Shown here in pieces: positions 50,730 to 59,023 of a DNA stretch of 64,000 nucleotides; position 1 is the first letter of the stretch, and the number at the start of each line of letters is the position of its first letter. Origin of the DNA: a virus; IMG/VR virus record IMGVR_UViG_3300032020_000845, positions 42,980 through 106,979 of that record, one strand, 5' to 3'. The translations under genes were made by a program, and so were the position numbers. The notes beneath the pieces were generated by a model. It saw only the letters and a list, made by a program, of their open reading frames with translations. It was not told the origin of the DNA and searched no databases.

Positions 50730-52094
50730 ATGATCAAATCTATTGAATGGACTGAAAAAGAAATTGTATTTGTAAAACAAAAAATTAAAGAAGAAGTCCA
50801 CCCCATAGATTTTGTTGATGATTTAAATAAGGAATTTAAAAATAATCGAACGGTAATTTCAATCACCATAAAGTTAGGTCGATTAGGTCTTTCCTATTCT
50901 CATTGTGAATCAAAGAAATCAAAATTATCTCGTGAAGAATTACAAAGTATAATTGAAAACGAAACTTCTGATATCCCCCCACAAAAAGTTGATCAGCTTG
51001 TTGAAAAGGATAGAGAAATACAAAGATTAACAACACAATTAGCAATTGTTAATAGGAAATATCGCGTCGCTAACATAGCTTCAAATCTTCAAGAAAGTAT
51101 CCTTAAAGTTCTTAGAGAAACAGTTCCTGCATTGCCTATTGTTAGAGTTCCTCCGATTAAAAAATCCTTTAAAGTTGAAAGAACAAAAGAAACGGCTTTA
51201 TTGCTTTTATCAGATTTACACGGATGGGAAGTTGTTCGAGGTGTAGAAACCGGAGGAATAAATTCTTACAATTTTGAAGAAATGAAAAATAGATTAAAAT
51301 ATCTTGCAAACTCTATTATTGATATAGCTCATAATAAGCTTCGTGGATATGTTTTTCCAAAGTTAGTTGTTGGTGGTTTGGGAGATTTTGTGTGTGGTAC
51401 TATACATGAAGAATTGGTTGAATCTGCTGAAAATACTCCAATTGAGTGGGCTGAAGGAACTGCTTTGATTGTTGCTCAATTTTTATTAGAATTAGCTCAA
51501 GTATTTCCAGAAATTGAATTTACTGGGATTGTTGGTAATCATGGAAGAATGTCTAAAGAGATACGTTTTAAAAGAAGATATGTTAATTGGGATTATATAA
51601 CTTACACTTTATTGGCTTTATTATTAAGAAACCAAAAAAATATTAAGTTTAATTTACCCCGAAGTTTTTGGGCAATTCAGGAAATTGAAGGAAAGAATTT
51701 TTTGTTTTTACATGGTGACAACATTAATAGTTGGGCAGGAATACCGTGGTATGGAATTCAAAGAATGGTATATAGACTCAGATCTTTACTTGCCTCGAAA
51801 GGAACTAAAATTGATTATGTATGTTTGGGACATTTCCATAATGCGGGAACGTTAGACGATATTGATGGTGAAATTATTATAAATGGAAGTGTTATTGGAG
51901 CTAGCGAATATTCAATTGGTAAATTATTTCTTGGTACAAAAGCTAGACAATTTTTTGCTGGTGTTCATGAACATCATGGCTTGAGTTTTCGTTATAATCT
52001 TAAGTTGCAAGATATCCCAAAATTAGAAAATTTGTATGTATATAATGATAATATATCCATAGTGGATCAGGCTGACGAAATTTTAGAGAAATAA
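50730..52094 (+). CDS. Metallophosphoesterase with N-terminal DNA-binding-like region
   Basis: The 454-residue protein has LLLSDLHGW, GGLGDFVCGTIHEE, VGNHGR, FLHGDN and LGHFHNAG, the motifs of a calcineurin-like phosphoesterase. The first 60 residues (WTEKEIVFVKQKI...SITIKLGRLGLSY) look like a Myb/SANT-like HTH, followed by coiled coil. Similar phage proteins are often annotated as phosphoesterases near structural genes. It may act on DNA ends. Confidence 0.8.
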   Translation: MIKSIEWTEKEIVFVKQKIKEEVHPIDFVDDLNKEFKNNRTVISITIKLGRLGLSYSHCESKKSKLSREELQSIIENETSDIPPQKVDQLVEKDREIQRLTTQLAIVNRKYRVANIASNLQESILKVLRETVPALPIVRVPPIKKSFKVERTKETALLLLSDLHGWEVVRGVETGGINSYNFEEMKNRLKYLANSIIDIAHNKLRGYVFPKLVVGGLGDFVCGTIHEELVESAENTPIEWAEGTALIVAQFLLELAQVFPEIEFTGIVGNHGRMSKEIRFKRRYVNWDYITYTLLALLLRNQKNIKFNLPRSFWAIQEIEGKNFLFLHGDNINSWAGIPWYGIQRMVYRLRSLLASKGTKIDYVCLGHFHNAGTLDDIDGEIIINGSVIGASEYSIGKLFLGTKARQFFAGVHEHHGLSFRYNLKLQDIPKLENLYVYNDNISIVDQADEILEK

Positions 52095-52109
52095 GTTTAG
52101 GAGGATACT

Positions 52110-53018
52110 ATGGCAAATAAACATATTGAAATAAAACACAAAGAAATTTTATATCCTTCTGTGCTTGTTAAAACTTCAAAGGCGGGAGGAAGCGGAACTG
52201 TAGTTTATTCCAAACCTATTAGTAAAGGTTCAGAAGAGTATGAAACTTATGTTTTAACAAATTGGCATGTGGTGGAGGCTGCTATTGCTGTAAAACGAGA
52301 ATGGGATCCATTACTTTCGAAAGATGTTAAAAAGGAAACGAGAGCAACTGTTACCGTAGAGTTTTATAGGTATAAAAATCTTAGCTGTAACATTGGAAGA
52401 ACTGCAGTAGAAGCGGATATTGTTGCCTATGATAAAGATCAAGACATTGCTTTAGTTAAACTAAGATCCGCGGAACCTGTAAAATATGTAGCACGATTAC
52501 ATCCAAAAGATGTTAAAAATATTCACATTTTTGATACTGTATATATTTGTGGGTGCAGTTTAGGGCATTCTCCTATTCCTACTAATGGAGAAATTACTTC
52601 AATGGATGATGAAATTGATAATTACAAATATTGGATGAGTAATGGACAAATTATATACGGTAATTCAGGTGGAGGAGTTTACCTTGTTAAAACTATTATA
52701 GTTGACGCCCAAAAAGAAAAAGAAGAAGAGTTTTTCGAATTCATAGGGATTCCAAGTAGAATTGAAGTTATTGGTTGGGGAGATAGTATAACGCACATGG
52801 GGTATTTTATTCCAATTGGTAGAATTTATGATTGGCTGGAGGAGGAGATGTTTCAGTTCATTTTTGACTCTAAATTTACTTCAACGCAATGCGAAAAAAT
52901 GAGAGATAAAAGAAAAGAGGAGGCCCGTAAAGCATTTGAAAGGCGTGAAAGAAAAGCTGAAGAAGATTCTGGTTTAGATGAAATAGAAAATAAAGAAGAA
53001 GATGAAAATGAAGAATAA
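52110..53018 (+). CDS. Trypsin-like serine protease
   Basis: The 302-residue protein carries a complete trypsin/HtrA-type triad: His53 in LTNWHVVE, Asp112 in DQDIALVKL and Ser186 in GNSGGG. There is no signal peptide, so it acts in the host cytoplasm or the prohead. No PDZ domain is visible; the C-terminal 40 residues are highly charged and helical. It lies 1.7 kb after giant protein D, whose linkers are basic, so processing of those proteins is a reasonable hypothesis. AGGAGG precedes the start. Confidence 0.85.
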   Translation: MANKHIEIKHKEILYPSVLVKTSKAGGSGTVVYSKPISKGSEEYETYVLTNWHVVEAAIAVKREWDPLLSKDVKKETRATVTVEFYRYKNLSCNIGRTAVEADIVAYDKDQDIALVKLRSAEPVKYVARLHPKDVKNIHIFDTVYICGCSLGHSPIPTNGEITSMDDEIDNYKYWMSNGQIIYGNSGGGVYLVKTIIVDAQKEKEEEFFEFIGIPSRIEVIGWGDSITHMGYFIPIGRIYDWLEEEMFQFIFDSKFTSTQCEKMRDKRKEEARKAFERRERKAEEDSGLDEIENKEEDENEE

Positions 53019-53037
53019 TTTAAAAATATAGTAAAGT

Positions 53038-53469
53038 ATGTTTAATATTTTAGAATTTGATTTTATTTTAAAGATTATAATAGCAATAGGTTTAGGAGCA
53101 TTGATTGGATTTGAAAGAGAGCTATATCATAAACCTGCCGGATTAAGGACTAATATTTTAGTAATATTGGGGTCAATGCTTGCTGCTTATGTTTCATTTT
53201 GTGTATGCGGGCCAAATGTAGATCCGACACGTATTGCTTCAAATATATTAACAGGTTTAGGATTTATTGGAGGGGGAGTAATTCTTCACAGTAAAGAATC
53301 AGTGCACGGAATTACTACAGCTGCTTGTATATGGGTGTGTGGTATTCTTGGGTTAGCAATTGGATTTAATTATTATACTGAGGCATTAGTAATTGGTTTT
53401 GTAACTTTTTGTATATTATTGGGGTTAGGAAGATTGGAACTTTACCTAAAGAAAAGAAAAAAGTTGTAA
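53038..53469 (+). CDS. MgtC/SapB-family membrane protein
   Basis: The 143-residue protein has the MgtC N-terminal signature: GALIGFEREL, KPAGLRTNILV-x-LGS, and GLGFIGGGVIL, with four or five hydrophobic helices. MgtC proteins in bacteria modulate ATP synthase, magnesium adaptation and phosphate uptake. The C-terminal cytoplasmic domain of full-length MgtC is missing, as in short SapB-like forms. A phage copy could alter host energy or ion state. Confidence 0.88.
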   Translation: MFNILEFDFILKIIIAIGLGALIGFERELYHKPAGLRTNILVILGSMLAAYVSFCVCGPNVDPTRIASNILTGLGFIGGGVILHSKESVHGITTAACIWVCGILGLAIGFNYYTEALVIGFVTFCILLGLGRLELYLKKRKKL

Positions 53470-53542
53470 AAACTTGTTTGATTTTAGAAAAATTTGGGGT
53501 AATTTAAATAAGAATGTAAAACTTCGAATTATATAATTTAGA

Positions 53543-53569
53543 AACCACGACGTAGTTCGTGGGTTTTTA
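53543..53569 (+). terminator. Rho-independent terminator before thyX
   Basis: CCACGA at 53545-53550 pairs with TCGTGG at 53557-53562 around CGTAGT, and GTTTTTATT follows; the flanking AAA/TTT can extend the stem with a bulge. It closes the block ending with the MgtC gene. Confidence 0.75.
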
Positions 53570-53586
53570 TTATGTAGGAGTAAAGT

Positions 53587-54186
53587 ATGAGTGAAGTAAT
53601 ATTTCTTGCAGTGACTCCCGACTCAGAAGAGTTGATTGAGGAAGCGGGAAGAACTGCTTATATGTCTTTTAATCAAAGAAAAGAGGGTAGTGAGAAGAAA
53701 TTTATTCGGATGATAATAAGGAGTGGGCATGAGTCTGTGTTAGAACATGCTTACGCTACTTTTAGATTTAAAGGAGTGTCTAGAGCATTTACCCATCAAT
53801 TGGTTAGACATAGACTTTGTGCTTTTACTCAAAAGTCCCAAAGACATGTGGATGAGTCTAATTTTGATTTTGTAATTCCTCCAAGTATCTCAGAAGACTC
53901 GGAAGGTAAAGAGAAATTTGAGGATACTATAAGAATGATTAGAGATGCTTATAATTTTCTTAGATATCAGGAAGGTATAAAGAAAGAAGATGCTAGGTTT
54001 ATCTTACCCAATGCAACAGAAACGGAGATTGTAGTTTCTGCTAATTTCAGACAATGGAGACACATGTTGAAGTTAAGAACTGACCCCAATGCTCAGTGGG
54101 AAATTAGAAAAGTGTTCAATAAGGTTTTGTTTATTCTAAAGGGGATAGCTCCGACGGTTTTTGAAGATTTTGAATGTGTAGAGTGA
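53587..54186 (+). CDS. thyX: Flavin-dependent thymidylate synthase
   Basis: The 199-residue enzyme makes dTMP from dUMP using FAD, NADPH and methylene-tetrahydrofolate. The ThyX motif RHR-x7-S appears as RHRLCAFTQKS. HESVLEHAYATFRF and NATETEIVVSANFRQWRHML are also typical. It pairs with dut in supplying thymidine nucleotides. A terminator lies just upstream, so transcription probably restarts nearby; a TATAAT at 53532-53537 is one candidate, but it sits before the terminator. Confidence 0.95.
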   Translation: MSEVIFLAVTPDSEELIEEAGRTAYMSFNQRKEGSEKKFIRMIIRSGHESVLEHAYATFRFKGVSRAFTHQLVRHRLCAFTQKSQRHVDESNFDFVIPPSISEDSEGKEKFEDTIRMIRDAYNFLRYQEGIKKEDARFILPNATETEIVVSANFRQWRHMLKLRTDPNAQWEIRKVFNKVLFILKGIAPTVFEDFECVE

Positions 54187-54208
54187 TTTTGAGAATAAGG
54201 AGAAATAA

Positions 54209-54385
54209 ATGAGTTGGAAGGTTGACTGTACTTCTTGTAAAAAGAGTTATGTAGTTGAGGAAATTTCAGATCCTCATAAAGGAATACTAATAAAAATAAA
54301 ACCATGCGAGGAATGCGGATCAGTTTGGGGGCTTGTTATAAAACATTTAAGGGGAAAAAGTGGGAGTAAACGGAAGAATAGTTGA
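54209..54385 (+). CDS. 58-residue zinc-ribbon protein
   Basis: ATG 54209 follows AAGGAG and encodes CTSCKKSY near the start and PCEECGSVW later, giving two CxxC knuckles, then a basic tail. It overlaps the next gene by 26 bases. Confidence 0.6.
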   Translation: MSWKVDCTSCKKSYVVEEISDPHKGILIKIKPCEECGSVWGLVIKHLRGKSGSKRKNS

Positions 54386-54611
54386 AGGGGCTAGCGTTGA
54401 ATTGTTTAATTGTTCTGGATTAAAAGTAGAAGTAGAAATATTAAATAGGAATTGGAAAGAAGTTTGTGAAAAAGTGTCTCAAGCAAAAGTTTATGAAGGA
54501 ACTCACGGAATAGTTATTGAAGTTTTTGCAGGAGATAAACAAGCTTTAGTAAAATGGGTAACGGGATTAAAATGTAGAGTTCCGTTAGAGCACTTAAAAT
54601 TTGTACAGTAA
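54360..54611 (+). CDS. Small unknown protein with KOW-like end
   Basis: The 83-residue protein starts at GTG 54360 after AAGGGG. The second half (GTHGIVIEVFAGDKQALVKW) resembles a KOW-type beta segment. Function unknown. Confidence 0.5.
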   Translation: MGVNGRIVEGASVELFNCSGLKVEVEILNRNWKEVCEKVSQAKVYEGTHGIVIEVFAGDKQALVKWVTGLKCRVPLEHLKFVQ

Positions 54612-54621
54612 AGGAGAAATC

Positions 54622-55077
54622 ATGAAAATATATTGTGCTCATCCTATAAGTGGATTGACATTTGACGAGGTAGAGTTGTATTACACAAATATTAAAACAT
54701 CATTAGAATCTGTTGGATTTGAAGTTTTCCATCCAATGACAGGAAAGTCTTATTTAAGAACATATACATTGGAAAGATTTAAGCCTGCAGATTATAAACA
54801 GCCAATAGCTTCTAATCATGCAATTTTTGAAAGAGATTGTTGGATGGTAAAACGATGCGATGTTTTTTATCTTGATTTAAGCGGGTCAGAATCTATTTCG
54901 ATAGGTTGTATTATGGAACTTTGTATAGCTTCTTATTTAGGAAAACATACAATAGTTGTTATGGACGAAAAAAATGTTCACAGACACGCTTTTGTAATGG
55001 AAGCAGCAGATATTGTATTTGATGAAATAGAAGCAGCATTAGAATATCTTGGAAAATTAATACTACAAAGGATTTAA
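54622..55077 (+). CDS. Nucleoside 2-deoxyribosyltransferase-like protein
   Basis: The 151-residue protein opens with IYCAHPISG and has RDCWMVKRCDVFYLDLSGSES and SIGCIMELCIASYLGK, the layout of the nucleoside 2-deoxyribosyltransferase / DUF4406 group. Such enzymes exchange bases on deoxyribonucleosides or hydrolyse deoxynucleotides. In a phage with modified DNA it could manage the nucleotide pool. ATG 54622 follows AAAGGAG. Confidence 0.7.
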   Translation: MKIYCAHPISGLTFDEVELYYTNIKTSLESVGFEVFHPMTGKSYLRTYTLERFKPADYKQPIASNHAIFERDCWMVKRCDVFYLDLSGSESISIGCIMELCIASYLGKHTIVVMDEKNVHRHAFVMEAADIVFDEIEAALEYLGKLILQRI

Positions 55078-55081
55078 AAAA

Positions 55082-55207
55082 ATGTGGTTAAGAATTTGTA
55101 ATAAAATATTGTATTTTTTTGTGAAATCTTTTTTGGAAAAGCCAATAAAAGAAAACGAATATGTTTATCCAAGTTATTATTTAAATTTTTGGTTAAGGAG
55201 AAAATGA
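55082..55207 (+). CDS. 41-residue aromatic-rich small protein
   Basis: ATG 55082 opens a 41-codon frame rich in aromatic residues (YPSYYLNFWLRRK at the end). Its stop overlaps the next ATG (ATGA), a pattern of real coupled genes here. It lacks an obvious ribosome binding site. Confidence 0.4.
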   Translation: MWLRICNKILYFFVKSFLEKPIKENEYVYPSYYLNFWLRRK

Positions 55208-55641
55208 TGATAAAAATAAGGATTAGTGAGCATTTAAGAGAAGGGCAGAAATTACCAAAGGGTTATGGAGTTTCATATATAGATCATCTAACTTGTACTA
55301 TTGTTGCTTATCCATTTCCGTTAAACTATTTGGTTGCACTATTGCGGAATATATGGAATAAGGTAAGGAATTATTCATTGAAAAGAGAAGCTTTAGATGC
55401 TTTGTATAAAATCCAGCAAGAAAAAGATGAGCTTATTTCTTTAATTGATAAAGAAAAGGTAAGAGGACGTATAATATATTTGGTTAATAAATATTTAGAT
55501 GCGATTATGATTAGTTATTTAAAAAATAAAAACTATATCGAAAACTTAGTTGTAATAAAAAAAGAACTTGTAGATTCTGTTGTTGCTTTGATTTTTGAAG
55601 AGCAAAAAAGTAATGTTAGAAGTGAAAAGGAGGGAAAATAA
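55204..55641 (+). CDS. Unknown protein, 145 residues
   Basis: ATG 55204 follows AAGGAG. The product has a beta-like N terminus (GVSYIDHLTCTIVAYPFPL) and a long helical, charged C-terminal part. No family recognised. Confidence 0.5.
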   Translation: MMIKIRISEHLREGQKLPKGYGVSYIDHLTCTIVAYPFPLNYLVALLRNIWNKVRNYSLKREALDALYKIQQEKDELISLIDKEKVRGRIIYLVNKYLDAIMISYLKNKNYIENLVVIKKELVDSVVALIFEEQKSNVRSEKEGK

Positions 55642-55643
55642 AA

Positions 55644-55886
55644 ATGACTCAAACAAAAGAGTTAAAAGAATTAGAAAAAATTAAAATGTCATTAGAAAAA
55701 TTTGAAAATACTTATTTTCTTAAAATTTATAAAGAACAAAAAGTAAGCTCAGAATTATTTGAATTAATGTGGATAGGAGAAGTTCCTAAAAAAATAATTA
55801 AAGGTCTTAATGAACCATTTAAAAAACCTTGTGAAGTTCAAATAGAGTTGGGATATTGTGCTAGGCATACTAAAGTGAAAGATTAA
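55644..55886 (+). CDS. Small coiled-coil-like protein
   Basis: The 80-residue product begins with a charged helix (KELKELEKIKMSLEKFEN) and ends with CEVQIELGYCARH. It starts shortly after the previous stop with GGAGGG upstream. Function unknown. Confidence 0.5.
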   Translation: MTQTKELKELEKIKMSLEKFENTYFLKIYKEQKVSSELFELMWIGEVPKKIIKGLNEPFKKPCEVQIELGYCARHTKVKD

Positions 55887-55924
55887 TAAAGAACAACAAT
55901 CATTTTAAAATAAGGAGAAACAAA

Positions 55925-56188
55925 ATGAAGATCACCGACGTTAGAATTACATTAAGAGACGAACCAAAGCTAAAAGCTTTTGTAGATGTTACCTTTGACG
56001 ATGCTTTTGTAATTCATGGAATGAAAGTTATCGAAGGAACCCCAGATTATTTTGTTGCAATGCCTAATAGGAAAGGCAAAGACGGAAAATTTCGCGATAT
56101 CGCTCATCCTATAAACAATGATATGAGGAGTGAATTGGAAGAGGCCGTGTTAGAAGCTTATGAGAGAGTTTTGAAGGAGAAGAAATGA
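55925..56188 (+). CDS. spoVG: SpoVG-like regulator
   Basis: The 87-residue protein matches SpoVG throughout: KITDVRITL at the start, DDAFVIHGMKVIEG, FVAMPNRKGKDGKFRDIAHPIN, and a helical VLEAYERV end. SpoVG binds DNA and RNA and modulates gene expression in many bacteria. The copy here is complete. It overlaps the next gene by four bases. A phage version may redirect host regulation. Confidence 0.93.
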   Translation: MKITDVRITLRDEPKLKAFVDVTFDDAFVIHGMKVIEGTPDYFVAMPNRKGKDGKFRDIAHPINNDMRSELEEAVLEAYERVLKEKK

Positions 56189-56412
56189 GATATAGAGAGG
56201 TTCAAGTGGGGATGAAAGTAGAGGTTGTTGGATGTAACCTTTCAAGACTTCCTTATGAAGCTCTTCCTTGGATAGGAACAAAAGGAAAGGTTGTTCAGAA
56301 AATCTCGAATAGGAGAACTCTCTACTATTATCCAATCTTTGTGAAGTTTAAAGGGGTGGGTTTTTCACTGCCTTTTAACCAACGAGAATTACGACAAGTA
56401 AAAAAGGAGTAA
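56185..56412 (+). CDS. Small basic beta-rich protein
   Basis: The 75-residue product reads as a small beta barrel of KOW/SH3 type (REVQVGMKVEVVGCNLS and GTKGKVVQKI). It is coupled to spoVG by ATGA. Nucleic-acid binding is possible. Confidence 0.55.
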   Translation: MRYREVQVGMKVEVVGCNLSRLPYEALPWIGTKGKVVQKISNRRTLYYYPIFVKFKGVGFSLPFNQRELRQVKKE

Positions 56413-56415
56413 AAA

Positions 56416-56580
56416 ATGAATAGTTTATTTGTTTTAGCTACAAACATCTATCATTGTCCTGAGTGTGGACATGATCTGATTGTGTTTGGAGATCAATATA
56501 AATGTAGTAAGTGGAATTGTGGGAAAGTATACACCAAAGAGTTATATCGGAGAATAGTAGAATCAAGGAAAGATAAATGA
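56416..56580 (+). CDS. 54-residue zinc-ribbon protein
   Basis: ATG 56416 follows AAAGGAG. CPECGHDL and KCSKWNCGKV provide four Cys for zinc. The stop overlaps the next start. Confidence 0.6.
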   Translation: MNSLFVLATNIYHCPECGHDLIVFGDQYKCSKWNCGKVYTKELYRRIVESRKDK

Positions 56581-56804
56581 AAAAGTGTAGATGTTGTGGT
56601 AATCCTCTTGAAATGTATGGAATAGCCGATGAATGGAGTAAGCCTTTATCTTTAGCAGAACAGATGGAATTGCGAGAAAAATATAAAAATTTTGACCTTG
56701 TTATGATCTCTGCTTATAGGTTTAGTGCAACTAATTTAGTATGCGTAAGATGTCTTGAAAGAGGTTGTAAATGTTATGGAAAAGATTTAGTTAATGTATT
56801 ATGA
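56577..56804 (+). CDS. Cys-rich zinc-binding protein
   Basis: The 75-residue protein begins KKCRCCGNPL and ends with CVRCLERGCKCYG, two Cys clusters flanking a helical region. It overlaps genes on both sides by four bases. Function unknown. Confidence 0.6.
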   Translation: MKKCRCCGNPLEMYGIADEWSKPLSLAEQMELREKYKNFDLVMISAYRFSATNLVCVRCLERGCKCYGKDLVNVL

Positions 56805-57070
56805 AATTAAATGCGTCAAGTATTATTGTTTTACATACTGAATCTAATAAGATAGGTTTTATTCTTGGTTTTATTATAACAACTCATGATCCATTACAAA
56901 ACCGTGTCGTAATTAGGTGGGAAACCGGAGACATAGTAGAATATTATTTTAAATCTGAACTAGGAAGTGCTTATTTTAAAAAAACCATTAAAATTATGAG
57001 TACTTCTGATCTTATAGATTACGATCTTAAAAAATATGAAAAAGTATGGAAAAGATTAGCGAAGTTATAA
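56801..57070 (+). CDS. Unknown small protein, 89 residues
   Basis: It begins with beta strands (SIIVLHTESNKIGFILGF) and ends in basic helices. No motif recognised. Confidence 0.5.
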   Translation: MKLNASSIIVLHTESNKIGFILGFIITTHDPLQNRVVIRWETGDIVEYYFKSELGSAYFKKTIKIMSTSDLIDYDLKKYEKVWKRLAKL

Positions 57071-57085
57071 ATTGGAGACAAGAAA

Positions 57086-57466
57086 ATGTTTAGGAAATAT
57101 ATAACAAATGCAAAACTTATGGATTATAATGTTAAAGGGCAGCTTGTTATATTGACCTTTTTGTTACCTGATAATACTACAGGAATGACAATAAGAGTAG
57201 GCCCTAGATATGAAAAATTACAGAAAATGGTAGGGCGGTGGATGCAGGTGGAAGTTTGTTGTAATGTAGGAACAGAAATATCATTTGAATATTTTAAAAA
57301 GGCTTTTAAGGATGTGATGGGTAGAGACCCCTCTATAACGGTAAATGATCATAAAAATACTATTCTTGTTTCTCCTACTTTTTTTGATTTAAAAGAGTGT
57401 TGTAAAAAATGTGGTAGATTTTACAAAGTTTATTGTAAAAATTGTTATCCAGGAATAAAAAAATGA
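57086..57466 (+). CDS. Unknown protein with C-terminal zinc ribbon
   Basis: The 126-residue protein has a beta-rich body and a C-terminal CCKKCGRFYKVYCKNC, which should bind zinc. It overlaps the amidase start by four bases, so it is expressed with the lysis genes. Confidence 0.55.
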   Translation: MFRKYITNAKLMDYNVKGQLVILTFLLPDNTTGMTIRVGPRYEKLQKMVGRWMQVEVCCNVGTEISFEYFKKAFKDVMGRDPSITVNDHKNTILVSPTFFDLKECCKKCGRFYKVYCKNCYPGIKK

Positions 57467-58071
57467 TTTTTAATTTTTTTAAATCAGCATTTAATTCAGA
57501 AAGAAAATTATCAAAAGAAGGACCTGCACCAAATCTTAATTTTACAGATGTTAGGGATACTTTATTTAGAGAAATTCATTCTACTCGAAAATGGAATCAA
57601 CGAAATCTAAATACTATAAAGAAAATAATAGTTCACCATTCCGCAGAACTTTGTGCAGAAGGCGAAGGATTACAAAAAATAAAAGAAATAACTAAATATG
57701 ATATTAGTCCTGGAAATCATATTTCACCAAATGGATGTCCCGGAATTGTGTATCATTGGATGATAGATAGAGACGGATATATATACAAAACAAGTGACCA
57801 AGCAAATATAACTTGGCATTGTAAAGGCCAAAATAGAGTTGGGGTTGGTATATGCTTATTAGGAAATTTTGTTAAAGAAAAGTCGCATTTTATCCTCGGA
57901 CAACAGGTTCCTGCTCAAATTCAACTAACATCATTAGATATGTTGCTTTATTATTTAGCAGATAGACTAAATTTACGAAAACAAGATATTTTCGCACATA
58001 GAGAATATTGTAATACTATTTGCCCTGGATTAGATGTGTATAATTATATAAAAAGAAGGAGAACAGTATGA
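57463..58071 (+). CDS. N-acetylmuramoyl-L-alanine amidase (endolysin)
   Basis: The 202-residue enzyme is an Amidase_2/PGRP-type endolysin. IIVHHSA holds the first zinc His, YHWMIDRDGYIY and TWHCKGQNRVGVGICLLGNF are family strands, and FAHREYCNTICPG has the second His and the zinc-binding Cys region. It cuts the bond between muramic acid and the stem peptide. There is no signal peptide, so it depends on a holin; the next gene is holin-like. TTG 57442 is an alternative start. Confidence 0.9.
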   Translation: MIFNFFKSAFNSERKLSKEGPAPNLNFTDVRDTLFREIHSTRKWNQRNLNTIKKIIVHHSAELCAEGEGLQKIKEITKYDISPGNHISPNGCPGIVYHWMIDRDGYIYKTSDQANITWHCKGQNRVGVGICLLGNFVKEKSHFILGQQVPAQIQLTSLDMLLYYLADRLNLRKQDIFAHREYCNTICPGLDVYNYIKRRRTV

Positions 58072-58409
58072 ATGGCAAATTAATATTGGACATTCTTTTT
58101 TATATTTCTGGTGGACTAATAACGTGTGCATTCTTTTTATGGTGTTTTGGTTGTTTAGATTATTTTCGAACTTTAATAGAGGAGCAAAAAGGGAAACTTT
58201 CTTTAGGAAGGATTTCTTTTTGGGCTGCCTTTATTTGTGCAGTAAGAAGTTTTTGGATTTCGGGAGATGTTTCCTACCCTGCAGTTTCTTTGGTATTAGG
58301 ATTAGCAGCATATGGAATGGGCAAGAAATATATACGAAGTAAGTATTATAAAAATGAGTTAGACATTACTAATGGGGCTCCTTCTGAGGATGAACAGTAT
58401 GGTGATTAA
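58068..58409 (+). CDS. Holin-like membrane protein
   Basis: The 113-residue protein overlaps the amidase gene by four bases and has three hydrophobic segments (LILDILFYISGGLITCAFF, ISFWAAFICAVRSFW and YPAVSLVLGLAAYGMG) plus a charged C terminus. That position and topology fit a holin. The identification is by context and not by a family match. Confidence 0.65.
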   Translation: MNGKLILDILFYISGGLITCAFFLWCFGCLDYFRTLIEEQKGKLSLGRISFWAAFICAVRSFWISGDVSYPAVSLVLGLAAYGMGKKYIRSKYYKNELDITNGAPSEDEQYGD

Positions 58410-58420
58410 AGGAGAAAAAA

Positions 58421-58627
58421 ATGAAAAATCAAAATCCATTTTATTTTAATTACGTTTTCAAGAAAGAAGATTGTTTACGAATTCCTCCTAGAATCAGGTG
58501 GATTGATAAGTTATGGTTTTGGCTTTTCTCAACAAAAGTACAGATAAATGACGGTTATGTGTTCTTTTTTAAAGTTGTAGGTAGTAAATATTATCTTTTG
58601 AAGATTGAAAAAGGAAAAGAAAAATGA
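58421..58627 (+). CDS. Small aromatic protein after the holin-like gene
   Basis: The 68-residue product has a RIRWIDKLWFWLFSTK amphipathic, Trp-rich stretch that may lie on the membrane. It overlaps the next gene by four bases and may be part of the lysis or membrane group. Confidence 0.5.
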   Translation: MKNQNPFYFNYVFKKEDCLRIPPRIRWIDKLWFWLFSTKVQINDGYVFFFKVVGSKYYLLKIEKGKEK

Positions 58628-58989
58628 ACCAAGGAATGTGTTGTAAAAATAAGCGTAGTAGATGGACCAAGTTTTGGAATAATTTATGGAATAAATTGTT
58701 TGGAGAAATTCCTAATTGGCATGAGTTTGTTGTACTTAAGAAAATTAAGAATTTAAAAGGGGAAACAGAAAATCTATACGTTGCAGAATTTTTAAATGAC
58801 TCTTATGAAATAGGAATTGGCTTTCCAGATAAATGGCTTGTTATTTTGAGAAGAGAATATTTTCACAAACTAATTCTTTGGTATATATGGAGATGGATTT
58901 GGGGAGAATGGTTTGGATTAAGACGCTGGTTATTCTATAAATTTTTAAGTTTACGTGTAAAAAAATATAGTAAATTTGGCAAATTGTAG
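58624..58989 (+). CDS. Trp-rich protein, possibly membrane-associated
   Basis: The 121-residue protein begins with RWTKFWNNLWNKLF and has a Trp-dense C terminus (LWYIWRWIWGEWFG). The amphipathic Trp pattern suggests association with membranes. Unknown function; it could help lysis. Confidence 0.5.
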   Translation: MNQGMCCKNKRSRWTKFWNNLWNKLFGEIPNWHEFVVLKKIKNLKGETENLYVAEFLNDSYEIGIGFPDKWLVILRREYFHKLILWYIWRWIWGEWFGLRRWLFYKFLSLRVKKYSKFGKL

Positions 58990-59023
58990 TAAAAAAAGAA
59001 ATTAAAAAAGGGAGGTGATTTTT

